Assembly: GCF_000763805.1 (NCBI RefSeq)
Contig: NZ_JRKS01000024.1
Location: 1 to 40,655, forward strand
DNA from: Paracoccus sphaerophysae
Lineage (GTDB): Bacteria > Pseudomonadota > Alphaproteobacteria > Rhodobacterales > Rhodobacteraceae
Direction: 5' to 3'
DNA length: 40,655 nt
Part shown: positions 6,883 through 15,345 of the stretch, in pieces
Numbering within the stretch: position 1 is the stretch's first letter
Layout of the letters: every line of letters begins with the position of its first letter
The notes under the pieces: model-generated
Databases searched by the model: none
Seen by the model: the letters and a program-made list of their open reading frames with translations, nothing else
What the model was told of the DNA's origin: nothing
Translations under genes and position numbers: made by a program

Positions 6883-8394
6883 CTATTCCTTCTCTGGTTC
6901 GGATGCGGGGGCGTCCGGGACACTGGTCGGCTCGCCCGCCTGCGCGCTGCCGGTCTTGGTGACGCGGCGCGGATCGCTGTCGAGCACGAGGCCGAGGCCA
7001 TCGAGCTTGGCGTTGGTCGCGGCGATTTCCGCGAGAACCGCGTCCGGGTTATGGCCCTGCCGGGCGATGGCCTGCGCCAGCGTCATCGTGCCTGTCCGGA
7101 TCGCCAGCAGGTCGGCCATCGCGTCCTTGTAGGGATCGACGGCGTCGAACTTCGGTGGCGACCATTCCACCGGCACGTCAGGGATCGGGATCTGGCCCGC
7201 TGCCCATGCGGCCTCGGTGAACCAGCGCCAGACCGGCGCGCAGAGCATAGGAATGAAGAGCTGCCACTGCACGGCGTCGATCATCCGGCGGAACTCGACG
7301 AGCCCGGCCCGGATCGAGGAATAGTTCACCTGGCTGAGGTCCCCGGTCAGCAATTCATAGGGCACCCGGAACCCGGCCGAGATCGTGTGCAGGCTGGCGC
7401 GCTTGTATTCGCCGTAGCCGCCCGTCGCCGAAGGTTGGTTGAACCGGATGTCCTTGCCGCCGCGGGCATAGGCGATCAGCCCCGGCTCGAACTGCTCGAC
7501 CCGGTTGCCATCGGCATCGACCACGGAGGGCGCAATCCCCTGCTGGGCCTCGTCGTCGCCAAAGACGATGGCGGTGACGCAGGCCTCGGTCTTCTTGCGG
7601 ACCAGTTCGGCCACCTCGTAATCGTCGAGATCGCGCAAGCTGCGGATCACCGGCGCGCCCCAGGGGACGCCGCGCGCCTGCGTGCGCTGCTTCTCATAGA
7701 CATGGGCAATCTCGGTCGCGGGGACCGGGCGCGACCCGAGCCCGCCCTGCAGCGCGCCCCAGGCATCGCCGGGGTGCTCGCCATGCAGCCAATAGGCCCG
7801 GCGCTTGCCTACCGGATCGAACTCGATCCCCTGCACCAGCCGAGCACCGCCAAGGACGCCGGATTTCGTGGCGTCGAGGAAGTCCGCCTCCAGCACCTGC
7901 AATTGCAGCGGCACCGGCAGGCCATCGCTTGCCCGCCGCAACCGGCGGCGCACCAGGACCTCACCCGCCTCGATCATCTCGCGGCAGATCAGCGTCTGCA
8001 GACCGTAGAAGTCGAGCTGGCCATCGGCATCGCACTCCGCTGTCCACCGCTCGAACAGCGCATCGACCGTGCGGTCGAGCTTGTCGTCGCCGCTGGCGGC
8101 GCGCGGCATGATGCCCGCGCCGATGATGTTGTTGACCAGCACTGCGACGGCTTTCGCCGCATGCGGGTTGTTGCGCACCAGATCGCGCATGCGGTCGCGC
8201 AAGAGCGCCCCGGCCACGCCGATCTCGGTATCGGCGGAGGATCCCGGTGCGCGCCAACCGTCCGTGCGCCGTCCCTTGGACGCGCCATCATAGCCGCGCG
8301 TCAGGGTTTCGAAGGCCTGCCGCGCCAGCACTCGCCGGGCCGCCATCCGGGGTGCGACCGAAGCAATGGCATGGTCCATCCAATTCGCGGGCAT
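6883..8394 (-). CDS. phage portal protein, lambda gpB family
   Basis: A 503-residue protein with the lambda-type portal pattern: VRNNPHAAKAVAVLVNNIIG, the wing and stem region EMIEAGEVLVRRRL, YKRASLHTISAGFRVPYELL, LTGDLSQVNYSSIRAGLVEF, and ending VEWSPPKFDAVDPYKDAMAD plus a charged tail. It forms the dodecameric ring through which DNA enters the capsid. The start ATG overlaps by one base the stop of an upstream frame (TGATG), as is usual when a small gpW-like gene precedes the portal. That gene and the terminase are missing here: 67 nt upstream lies the end of the nitrate reductase gene. Length is normal for the family. Confidence 0.9.
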   Translation of the reverse strand: MPANWMDHAIASVAPRMAARRVLARQAFETLTRGYDGASKGRRTDGWRAPGSSADTEIGVAGALLRDRMRDLVRNNPHAAKAVAVLVNNIIGAGIMPRAASGDDKLDRTVDALFERWTAECDADGQLDFYGLQTLICREMIEAGEVLVRRRLRRASDGLPVPLQLQVLEADFLDATKSGVLGGARLVQGIEFDPVGKRRAYWLHGEHPGDAWGALQGGLGSRPVPATEIAHVYEKQRTQARGVPWGAPVIRSLRDLDDYEVAELVRKKTEACVTAIVFGDDEAQQGIAPSVVDADGNRVEQFEPGLIAYARGGKDIRFNQPSATGGYGEYKRASLHTISAGFRVPYELLTGDLSQVNYSSIRAGLVEFRRMIDAVQWQLFIPMLCAPVWRWFTEAAWAAGQIPIPDVPVEWSPPKFDAVDPYKDAMADLLAIRTGTMTLAQAIARQGHNPDAVLAEIAATNAKLDGLGLVLDSDPRRVTKTGSAQAGEPTSVPDAPASEPEKE

Positions 8395-8458
8395 CAGCGA
8401 TCCCCGCGGCTGAAGCCTGCCAACCCGGCCACAGGCAGCGGCCGCGTGTCTTCATCGA
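8394..8458 (-). pseudogene. possible 3' remnant of the phage gene upstream of portal
   Basis: The 65 bp between the nitrate reductase stop and the portal ATG are open on the minus strand in a frame ending ...RPLPVAGLAGFSRGDR. Its TGA stop overlaps the portal ATG, the usual coupling between a small gpW-like/neck gene and portal. If real, only about 20 codons survive and the phage/host junction lies between about 8440 and 8458. It is too short to identify, so this is an inference from the overlap. Confidence 0.3.
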
Positions 8459-11065
8459 CTATTCCGCCGCCATGGCGGGAACGGAGGCAACGGCGATCAG
8501 CGCGGCGATCTCGGGACGGCAGGCGCCGCATCCGGTGCCCGCACAGGTCGCGGCGGCGACCGCCGCCACGTCGCGGGCGCCCGCGTCGATGGCGGCGGCG
8601 ATGCGGTTGCGGCCGACCCCCATGCAGGCGCAGAGGATCGGGCCCTCGTCCGGTTGATCCGTCCCGGCACGCGGGGCCAAGCTCTCCCGTCCGACGGGAG
8701 CGCCGATCCGCGCGATGACGCTCTCCCGGGCAAGGCTCACCGGCGTCGGCCCCGCGAACAGCAGTGCCCGGATCCGGCCACCCCTGACGAAGCAAAGCGT
8801 CGTCAGTTCACGCGCCGGGTCGTCGGACCGGATCAGTTCGGCGTCGGGCAGGCCGAAGAGGACACGGGCGATGGCCTCGGCGCCCTCGGACGGAGGGGTG
8901 AGCGCGGCCAGTTCGGCCGCAAGTCCGGTTTCGGTCTTGCGGCGCGCCCAGTAGGGCGTGGACGGGGCAAGGACGTCGTCGCTGACGGCGAAGGCGAACC
9001 AGCCTGCAGTCCACGGCGCGAGAGTCACGGCCGCTGCCTTGGATTCAGGCTGGCCGGAGAGCGGATCGGTCGCAGCGGCGATGACCGCGTCGATCCGGCC
9101 GGTGGGGGCGGTTTCGCCGGTCCAGTGCATCGGCGCGAAAAGCTGGCCGCTGGCGACGCGATCGGTGACGACGACGCGCAGGATCGCCCGGCCGGAGTCG
9201 CTGGTGACCTCGGCCAGTGAAAAGGGAGCCAGGCGCAGCCGAAGCGCATCCGCCGGGTTCACCTCGACGAAGGGCTCCCCTAGGTGCCTGTTCAGCCGAG
9301 GGGCGCGGCCCGTGCGGGTCATGGTGTGCCACTGGTCGCGGATGCGGCCGGTGTTCAGGCGGAAGGGCCGTTCGGGCGTCAGCCCCGCCGCGGGCGCGCG
9401 GGCGGTCACGGGAACCATGCGGGCGCGGCCGTCGGGGGTCAGGAAGTGGCCGTCCGCGAAGAAGCGGCCGCCTTGCCGGGTGGCGGTGAAGGGCCAGCGG
9501 AACGGCTCCATTGCCTCGTATTCGGCGTCAGGCATCCCGGCCTTGCCCGAGATGTCGAAGTCGCGCCCGAGCCCGCCCGCGATTCCCGACAGCGCCGCGT
9601 GCTCGCGGAAGATCGCGGCCGGCCCGTCCCAGTCAAAGCCCCCAAAGCCCATCCGCCGTGCGACCTGCGCCAGCGCCCACCAGTCGGGCCGCGCCTGCCC
9701 CGGCGGCGGCAGGGCGGCGCGCTGGCGGCTGACCGTGCGGTCCGAGTTGGTGACGGTGCCCGACTTCTCGGCCCAGGCGGCGGCGGGCAGCAGCACATGC
9801 GCGAGCCGCGCGGTGTCAGTCGCGCCGGTCACGTCGCTGACTACCACGAAATCGCAGCCGGCGATGGCGGCGCGGACGGCATCGGCCTCGGGTAGGGTCA
9901 CGGCGGGGTTCGAGTGGATGATCCACAGCGCCCTGATCCGTCCGTCACTCACCGCGCGGAACATCTCGACGGCCTTGAGCCCCGGCCGCTCGGCCATCCT
10001 TGGCGCGTTCCAGAAGCCCGCCACGGCAGCACGGTGGTCCGGGTTCTCCAGCGACAGGTGGCAGGCGAGCTGGTTGGCAAGCCCGCCGACCTCGCGCCCG
10101 CCCATGGCGTTGGGCTGGCCGGTGACGCTGAAGGGACCCATGCCGGGCCGGCCGATCCGGCCCGTGGCCAAGTGGCAGTTCAAGATCGCATTCACCTTGT
10201 CGGTGCCGCTGCTCGACTGGTTCACGCCCTGCGAGAAGACCGTCACGACGCGCTCGGTTCGGCACCACAACTCGATGAAGCGCGCCAGCTCGGCGAGGGA
10301 AAGGCCGGTCTCGCCGCTTTCGGCGCAGGCCGTGGCAATCGCCTCATCGGCGCCTGTCACATGGGACAGGAAACCCGCATCGGTCAGCCCCCGATCGGCA
10401 ATGGCGGCCAGAAGGCGGTTGAACAGCGCGACATCCGCGCCCGGCGCGATGGGCAGATGCAGGTCGGCGGCCTCGGCCGTGACCGATCGGCGGGGGTCGA
10501 TCACGACCACCCGCGTGCCACGCGCCGCGCGTGCGGCCTCGACCCGCTGCCACAGCACCGGATGGCACCAGGCGAGGTTAGATCCGACGAGGACGACCAG
10601 ATCGGCCTCGTCCAGGTCCTCATAGGTGCCGGGCACCGTGTCGGCGCCGAAGGCGCGGACGTGCCCCGCGACGGTCGAGGCCATGCAGAGCCGCGAGTTC
10701 GTGTCCACGTTGGCGCTGCCGATGAAGCCCTTCATCAGCTTGTTGGCGACATAGTAATCCTCGGTCAGCATCTGCCCTGAAAGGTAGAAGGCCACCGAGT
10801 CCGGCCCATGCGCCGCGATGGTCTGACGGAAGCGCGCGGCGACATGGTCGAGGGCGGTGTCCCAACCCGCCTCGGCCCCGTCGATCACGGGCGACACCAG
10901 CCGCCCCGACAGGCTGACCGTCTCGCCCAGCGCCGTGCCCTTGGAGCACAGCCTGCCGCGGTTGGCGGGGTGGTCGGGATCGCCCTTGACCGTCAGGCCG
11001 TTCCCGGCCGGGCTCAGGATCACCCCGCAGCCGACGCCGCAATAGGGACAGGTCGAGCAGATCAT
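8459..11065 (-). CDS. nasC: assimilatory nitrate reductase, molybdopterin large subunit
   Basis: An 868-residue cytoplasmic enzyme reducing nitrate to nitrite. The N-terminus has the [4Fe-4S] cluster motif CPYCGVGC with a fourth Cys in LCSKG. The central part is the Mo-bis-MGD oxidoreductase fold, with SRLCMAST, VLVGSNLAWCHPV, VFSQGVNQSSSGTD and HSNPAVT. Near the C-terminus LNTGRIRDQWHTMTRTG opens the dinucleotide-binding domain. The last 60 residues carry a BFD-like [2Fe-2S] cluster (CACMGVGRNRI, then CAGTGCGACRPEI), typical of NasA/NasC-type reductases. Its ATG overlaps the nirD stop (ATGA). In Paracoccus denitrificans the corresponding gene is nasC; other genera call it nasA. It is the last gene of the nas operon and runs into phage genes. 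Confidence 0.93.
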   Translation of the reverse strand: MICSTCPYCGVGCGVILSPAGNGLTVKGDPDHPANRGRLCSKGTALGETVSLSGRLVSPVIDGAEAGWDTALDHVAARFRQTIAAHGPDSVAFYLSGQMLTEDYYVANKLMKGFIGSANVDTNSRLCMASTVAGHVRAFGADTVPGTYEDLDEADLVVLVGSNLAWCHPVLWQRVEAARAARGTRVVVIDPRRSVTAEAADLHLPIAPGADVALFNRLLAAIADRGLTDAGFLSHVTGADEAIATACAESGETGLSLAELARFIELWCRTERVVTVFSQGVNQSSSGTDKVNAILNCHLATGRIGRPGMGPFSVTGQPNAMGGREVGGLANQLACHLSLENPDHRAAVAGFWNAPRMAERPGLKAVEMFRAVSDGRIRALWIIHSNPAVTLPEADAVRAAIAGCDFVVVSDVTGATDTARLAHVLLPAAAWAEKSGTVTNSDRTVSRQRAALPPPGQARPDWWALAQVARRMGFGGFDWDGPAAIFREHAALSGIAGGLGRDFDISGKAGMPDAEYEAMEPFRWPFTATRQGGRFFADGHFLTPDGRARMVPVTARAPAAGLTPERPFRLNTGRIRDQWHTMTRTGRAPRLNRHLGEPFVEVNPADALRLRLAPFSLAEVTSDSGRAILRVVVTDRVASGQLFAPMHWTGETAPTGRIDAVIAAATDPLSGQPESKAAAVTLAPWTAGWFAFAVSDDVLAPSTPYWARRKTETGLAAELAALTPPSEGAEAIARVLFGLPDAELIRSDDPARELTTLCFVRGGRIRALLFAGPTPVSLARESVIARIGAPVGRESLAPRAGTDQPDEGPILCACMGVGRNRIAAAIDAGARDVAAVAAATCAGTGCGACRPEIAALIAVASVPAMAAE

Positions 11066-11397
11066 GCGACCCGCCTCGCCATCAGGCGCTCGGCGTCGAT
11101 CAGCACCCGGCCGGCCTCCACCCGCGCCGGATAGGTCGCGACCGCGCCTGTGTCGGCGCCCTGCGCCATGCCGGTTTCCAGGCTGAACACCCAGGCGTGC
11201 AGCGGGCAGGTGACGGCGTGGCCGTGGACGATCCCATCCGACAGCGGCCCGCCTTTGTGGGGGCACCGGTCGTCCAGCGCGAAGACCCGATCGTCGAAGG
11301 TGCGGAAGACCGCCACGCAGCCCTGCGCGGTCCTGACGGTGCGGGCGCCCCGCTGCGGGATGTCGTCCAGCGCGGCGATGTCGATCCAGATGGTCAT
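11062..11397 (-). CDS. nirD: NirD/NasG Rieske-type subunit of nitrite reductase
   Basis: A 111-residue protein with both Rieske [2Fe-2S] ligand pairs, CPHKGG (Cys-x-His) and CPLHAW (Cys-x2-His), the usual layout of NirD small subunits. It partners NirB in NAD(P)H-dependent reduction of nitrite to ammonium, and in P. denitrificans (NasG) it also mediates electron transfer between the NADH-oxidising subunit and both reductases. Its ATG overlaps the nirB stop and its stop overlaps the nitrate reductase start, both ATGA, so the three subunits are tightly coupled. P. denitrificans has a transporter gene (nasH) between nasG and nasC; it is absent here. Confidence 0.92.
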   Translation of the reverse strand: MTIWIDIAALDDIPQRGARTVRTAQGCVAVFRTFDDRVFALDDRCPHKGGPLSDGIVHGHAVTCPLHAWVFSLETGMAQGADTGAVATYPARVEAGRVLIDAERLMARRVA

Positions 11398-13829
11398 TCG
11401 GCGGCCTCCAGCGAAAGATCGGCAACGGGGCGGAAGCGGCGCGCCGCGTCCGGGCGGGCACGCTCGGCCCAGGGGTCCTTCTGATAGACGCGCTGCGACA
11501 GGTCGAAGCGCTCGATCAGCCCGGCGCGGGTGGCGGGATCGGCGATCTGGTCGCGCACCCAGTCCAGCCCGACCTTGGCGATCCACTTGTAGGGCCGGTC
11601 GAGATACTTCGCGTGCTCGCGGTAAAGCTGGACAAAGGCCACGGTGATCTCGATGGCCTCGGCCTCGGTCCCGGCCTTCAGCAGCCGCTGCGTTTCCTTG
11701 ACGTCCATGCCGGCCGCGCCGCCGACGCCGATCTCGTAGCCGGAATCCACGCAGACGATGCCCACGTCCTTGCAGGTCGCCTCGGCGCAGTTGCGGGGGC
11801 AGCCCGAGACGCCCAGCTTGACCTTGTGGGGCGTCCAGGACCCCCACAGCCGCTGTTCCAGCGCAATCCCGAGGCCCGTCGAATCCTGCGTGCCGAAGCG
11901 GCAGAACTCGGACCCCACGCAGGTCTTCACGGTGCGCAGGCCCTTGGAATAGGCGTGGCCCGACACCAGCCCCGCCGCGTTCAGGTCGGCCCAGATCGCG
12001 GGAAGGTCCTCTTTCCGGACGCCCAGCAGGTCGATGCGCTGGCCGCCCGTGACCTTGACCATCGGCACGTCGTATTTCTCGGCCGCGTCGGCGATGGCGC
12101 GCAATTCGCGCGGGTTAGTCACGCCGCCCCACATGCGCGGCACCACGCTGAAGGTGCCGTCCTTCTGGATGTTGGCGTGCAGCCGTTCGTTGACAAGGCG
12201 GCTCTGCGCGTCGTCGCGATAGTCCAGTGGCCAGTCCGCCAGCAGGTAGAAGTTCAGCGCCGGGCGGCAGGACGGGCAGCCGCAGGAGGTGCGCCAGCCC
12301 AGTTCCTGCATCACCGCCGGCATGGATTTCAGCTCCTGCGCCTTGATCAGGCGGCGGACCTCCTCATGCGTCAGGTCGCTGCAGCCGCAGATCGGCTGGG
12401 CCGCAGGCTTCTGGAAGGCATCGCCCAGCGTCAGCGCCAGAACCTGTTCCACCAGCCCCGTGCAGGTCCCGCACGAAGCCGAGGCCTTTGTCTGCGCCCG
12501 CAGTTGCGCGATGTCGGTCGCACCGCCCTCGATCGCCTGCACGATCCTGCCCTTGCATACGCCGTTGCAGCCGCAGATCTCCGCCTCAAGCGGCAATGCT
12601 GCAACGGCTGCAAGAGGGTCCGACTGAACGCCCCCCGCGAAGGCCGGGCCGAAGATCAGCGTCTCGCGCGTGGCGCTGACGTCGGTGCCCTCCTTGATCT
12701 TCTGGAAGAACCAGTTGCCGTCGGCGGTGTCGCCATACATGACCGCGCCGATCAGGCGGTCGTTCTCGATCACCAGCCGCTTGTAGATGCCGCGGCCGGG
12801 GTCGCGGAAGACGATCTCCTCGCGGCCGGGGGCCTCGGCGAAGTCGCCGGCGCTGAACAGGTCGCAGCCCGTGACCTTCAGCTTGGTCGCCGTCTGCACC
12901 GGCCGGAAACCCGCGTCGCCGCCGTTCAGCACATCCGCCAGCACCCGCGCCTGATCGTAGAGCGGCGCGACAAGGCCGAAAAGCTGGCTCTCGAACTCGA
13001 CGCATTCGCCAAGTGCGAAGATCGACGGGTCCGAGGTCCGCATCCGGGCGTCCACGGTGATGCCCCGCTCGACGTCCAGCGCGGCGTCGGTGGCGATGCG
13101 CACCTCGGGGCGGATGCCCACGGCCATGCAGACGAGGTCCGCGCCGTAGACGGTGCCATCCTCCAGCAGCACGGCCTCGACCCGGTCATGGCCCAGGATC
13201 GCCTTGGTCGCGCCCTTGCAATGGACGCGGATGCCGCGCCGTTCCAGGTCCTTCTGCAGCAGGTAGCCCGCCGCCGGGTCGAGCTGGCGCTCCATCAGGT
13301 GGCCCATCAGGTGGATCACGGTCACGTCGGCGCCGCGCGCGGCCATGCCCGCCGCGGCCTCCAGCCCCAGAAGGCCGCCGCCGATCACCACCGCCTTCGC
13401 GCCGGGTCGGCTGGCGGCAATCATCGCGTTGGTGTCCTCGAGGTCGCGGTAACTCACCACGCCCGGAAGGTCGCGGCCCGCGACGGGGATGATGAAGGGG
13501 GCCGAGCCGGTGGCGATGACGAGCTTGTCATAGGGCGTCTCGCCTCCCTGCGACACCACCACCTTCCGGGCGCGGTCGATGCGCGTCACCGTCTCGCCGA
13601 AGCGGCAGGCGATGCCGCGGGCGGCATAGAAGCCGTCGTCATGGGTGACGATCTCGGCATAGGTCTTTTCGCCCGACAGCACCGGCGACAGCATCAGCCG
13701 GTTGTAGTTGCCGCGCGGTTCCGCGTTGAAGAGGGTGATGTCCCAACCCTCGGGAGCGCCGTCGAGCAGGTGCTCGATCATCCGGCCAGAGGCCATGCCG
13801 GCGCCGATGACGACAAGTCGCTGTGTCAT
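11394..13829 (-). CDS. nirB: NAD(P)H nitrite reductase large subunit NirB/NasB
   Basis: An 811-residue siroheme enzyme reducing nitrite to ammonium. Residues 1-~300 are an FAD/NAD(P) disulfide-reductase-like module (LVVIGAGMASGRMIEHLL; AVVIGGGLLGLEAAAGMAARG). Two BFD-like [2Fe-2S] modules follow (CGCNGVCKG with CGTCTG; CGCSDLTHEE with CGCPSC). The C-terminal half is the siroheme/[4Fe-4S] sulfite-nitrite reductase domain with ligands in CVGSEFCRFGTQDS and GVSGCPRNCAEA. The start at MTQRLVVIG is chosen because GAGGA lies 6 nt upstream. An ATG at 13856 overlapping the transporter stop is possible and would add nine residues. NADH oxidation here probably also feeds the nitrate reductase through NirD, as known for P. 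denitrificans NasB. Confidence 0.93.
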   Translation of the reverse strand: MTQRLVVIGAGMASGRMIEHLLDGAPEGWDITLFNAEPRGNYNRLMLSPVLSGEKTYAEIVTHDDGFYAARGIACRFGETVTRIDRARKVVVSQGGETPYDKLVIATGSAPFIIPVAGRDLPGVVSYRDLEDTNAMIAASRPGAKAVVIGGGLLGLEAAAGMAARGADVTVIHLMGHLMERQLDPAAGYLLQKDLERRGIRVHCKGATKAILGHDRVEAVLLEDGTVYGADLVCMAVGIRPEVRIATDAALDVERGITVDARMRTSDPSIFALGECVEFESQLFGLVAPLYDQARVLADVLNGGDAGFRPVQTATKLKVTGCDLFSAGDFAEAPGREEIVFRDPGRGIYKRLVIENDRLIGAVMYGDTADGNWFFQKIKEGTDVSATRETLIFGPAFAGGVQSDPLAAVAALPLEAEICGCNGVCKGRIVQAIEGGATDIAQLRAQTKASASCGTCTGLVEQVLALTLGDAFQKPAAQPICGCSDLTHEEVRRLIKAQELKSMPAVMQELGWRTSCGCPSCRPALNFYLLADWPLDYRDDAQSRLVNERLHANIQKDGTFSVVPRMWGGVTNPRELRAIADAAEKYDVPMVKVTGGQRIDLLGVRKEDLPAIWADLNAAGLVSGHAYSKGLRTVKTCVGSEFCRFGTQDSTGLGIALEQRLWGSWTPHKVKLGVSGCPRNCAEATCKDVGIVCVDSGYEIGVGGAAGMDVKETQRLLKAGTEAEAIEITVAFVQLYREHAKYLDRPYKWIAKVGLDWVRDQIADPATRAGLIERFDLSQRVYQKDPWAERARPDAARRFRPVADLSLEAAE

Positions 13830-13852
13830 GGGAAGTCCTCGCATCAGGGGGG

Positions 13853-15082
13853 TCATGCCGGCTGGCCTGCGGGCGCGCGGTCCAGCCGCCGCACGGTCAG
13901 GTGCATCCAGGCGAAGCAGGCGGCGACGATCAGGAACAGCACCATGAAGCAGCTGGACCACAGCCCCGTCGCGTCCTTGAGCCAGCCGAAGGCGATGGGC
14001 AGGACGAAGCCGCCGAGGCCCCCGATCATGCCGACCATGCCGCCGACCGCGCCCACGTTCTGGGGGTAGTAGACCGGGATGTGCTTGAAGACCGCGGCCT
14101 TGCCGATGGCCATGAACAGGCCCAGCACGAAGACCAGCGCGATGAAGGCCGCGGGGGCCATCGCCGTCTGGCCAGTGGGCAGCGACAGGGCAAGGGCCGC
14201 CAGCGCCGAGACGCCGAAGGTCCAGTAAAGCACCGCCCTTGCGCCGTAGCGATCCGACAGCGCCCCGCCCCAGGCCCGGAAGATCGAGCCGGGGATCGAG
14301 TAGGCCGCGCCGATCAGGCCCGCGACGGCCACGTCGAAGCCGTAGACGCCGACCAGATAGCGCGGCAGCCACAGCGCCAGCGCGACAAAGCCGCCGAAGA
14401 CGAAGAAGTAGTAAAGCGAGAAGCGCAGGACGCGGATGTCGGCCAGCGGCGCGAACTCGGCGGCGAAGCTGCGGGCCGGGGCCTCGCCACAGGTGCGCGC
14501 GGCGGTGACGGGGTCTTCCTCGCTCAGCCACCAGAAGAGCACGGCGGTCGCGGCAAGCACCCCGGCGTAGACCTGCGCCGCCCCCTGCCAGCCGAGCGCG
14601 AGCATCAGGAAGGGTGCCGCGAACTTGGTCACGGCGGCGCCGACGTTGCCGACGCCGAAGATCCCCAGCGCCGTGCCCTGCCGCCCGGCCGGGTAGAAGC
14701 GCGAGACATAGGCGACCCCCACCGCGAAGGAGCCGCCGGCGATCCCGACGCCCAGCGCGGCGAGCAGGAACTGCGGATAGGTCTGCGCGAAGGACAGAAG
14801 GAATGTCGCCGCGGCGGCGGCCAGCATGGTCAGGGTGAAGACGGTGCGGCCGCCCAGGCGGTCGGTCCAGACGCCCAGGAGGACCCGGATCAGCGACCCA
14901 GTTAAAATCGGCATCCCGACCAGCAGGCCGAACTGCGTTTCGGAGAGAGAGAGCGTTTCGCGGATCTGCAGCCCGATGATCGCGAAGATCGTCCAGACGG
15001 CGAAGCAGATGGTGAAGGCCCCGGTCGAGAGGACAAGGGCGCGGGTCGGGTGGATGGCGGGGGAAACGGCGGGATCGGCCAT
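13853..15082 (-). CDS. nasA: NarK/NasA-type MFS nitrate/nitrite transporter
   Basis: A 409-residue inner-membrane protein with about twelve hydrophobic segments. It contains the nitrate-porter signatures of the NNP family: FGVGNVGAAVTKFAAP in the first half and GAVGGMVGMIGGLGGFVLP in the second, plus the MFS loop GVWTDRLGGRTVF. It brings nitrate in for the reductases encoded downstream. The start at MADPAVSP (15082) gives normal family length; the frame stays open upstream through the leader, but that segment is not transporter-like. It lies 263 bp after nasS, and the gap holds the hairpins described separately, so it is probably the first gene under NasT control. Its stop lies 23 nt before the nirB start chosen here. 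Confidence 0.9.
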   Translation of the reverse strand: MADPAVSPAIHPTRALVLSTGAFTICFAVWTIFAIIGLQIRETLSLSETQFGLLVGMPILTGSLIRVLLGVWTDRLGGRTVFTLTMLAAAAATFLLSFAQTYPQFLLAALGVGIAGGSFAVGVAYVSRFYPAGRQGTALGIFGVGNVGAAVTKFAAPFLMLALGWQGAAQVYAGVLAATAVLFWWLSEEDPVTAARTCGEAPARSFAAEFAPLADIRVLRFSLYYFFVFGGFVALALWLPRYLVGVYGFDVAVAGLIGAAYSIPGSIFRAWGGALSDRYGARAVLYWTFGVSALAALALSLPTGQTAMAPAAFIALVFVLGLFMAIGKAAVFKHIPVYYPQNVGAVGGMVGMIGGLGGFVLPIAFGWLKDATGLWSSCFMVLFLIVAACFAWMHLTVRRLDRAPAGQPA

Positions 15083-15345
15083 GCTTCGGGCTCCGGATGG
15101 CGTGGCATCGAAGAAAGCGGGCATGCGGGGGCCGCGACGGGCCGGCATGTCGGCGGTGAATGTCCAGGGGTCCGCGGCGTCGCGGAAGGGTGGCACCCGA
15201 GGTGCCGGAAGGCTGCGCCGTTGCAGGCTTCCTGTTCTGCAGGACAGCAGGCTTGCTGCGCTGCCGCAAGCGCGAGGGTGGAAAAACTTGGACTTAAGGA
15301 TCGTCCTGCCCGCCCGCGCCGCGTCTTTGCGCAAACGCTGGGCAG
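15083..15345 (-). promoter_or_regulatory. nasA leader with tandem hexaloop hairpins, putative NasT antitermination site
   Basis: The 263 bp between nasS and nasA hold ordered structure on the minus strand. First (15259-15244), a stem GCAGC/GCTGT with a six-base loop AAGCCT. After 13 nt (15230-15209), a longer stem AAGCCTGC/GCAGCCTT, one mismatch, with a six-base loop AACGGC. Two bases later (15206-15192), a compact GGCACC-TCG-GGTGCC hairpin. ANTAR proteins such as NasT are known to bind paired hexaloop hairpins with conserved loop A1 and G4; the second loop fits, the first has A1 but C4. The last hairpin could be the terminator that NasT prevents, though no T-run follows. A TTTGCGCAAA palindrome lies upstream (15326-15335). 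No confident promoter was found. Confidence 0.5.

Noticed and set aside
102..8394. Gene transfer agent (GTA) cluster
   Set aside because: GTA clusters of Rhodobacterales have a conserved order of about 15 genes with separate protease and capsid genes. This block has a lambda-type portal, a fused protease-capsid and DUF2190/DUF6441 genes, and is truncated.
15192..15206. GGCACC-CGA-GGTGCC as an NtrC binding site
   Set aside because: NtrC sites have half-sites spaced by about five bases; here the spacing is three, and it lies inside the transcribed leader, so a hairpin role is more likely.
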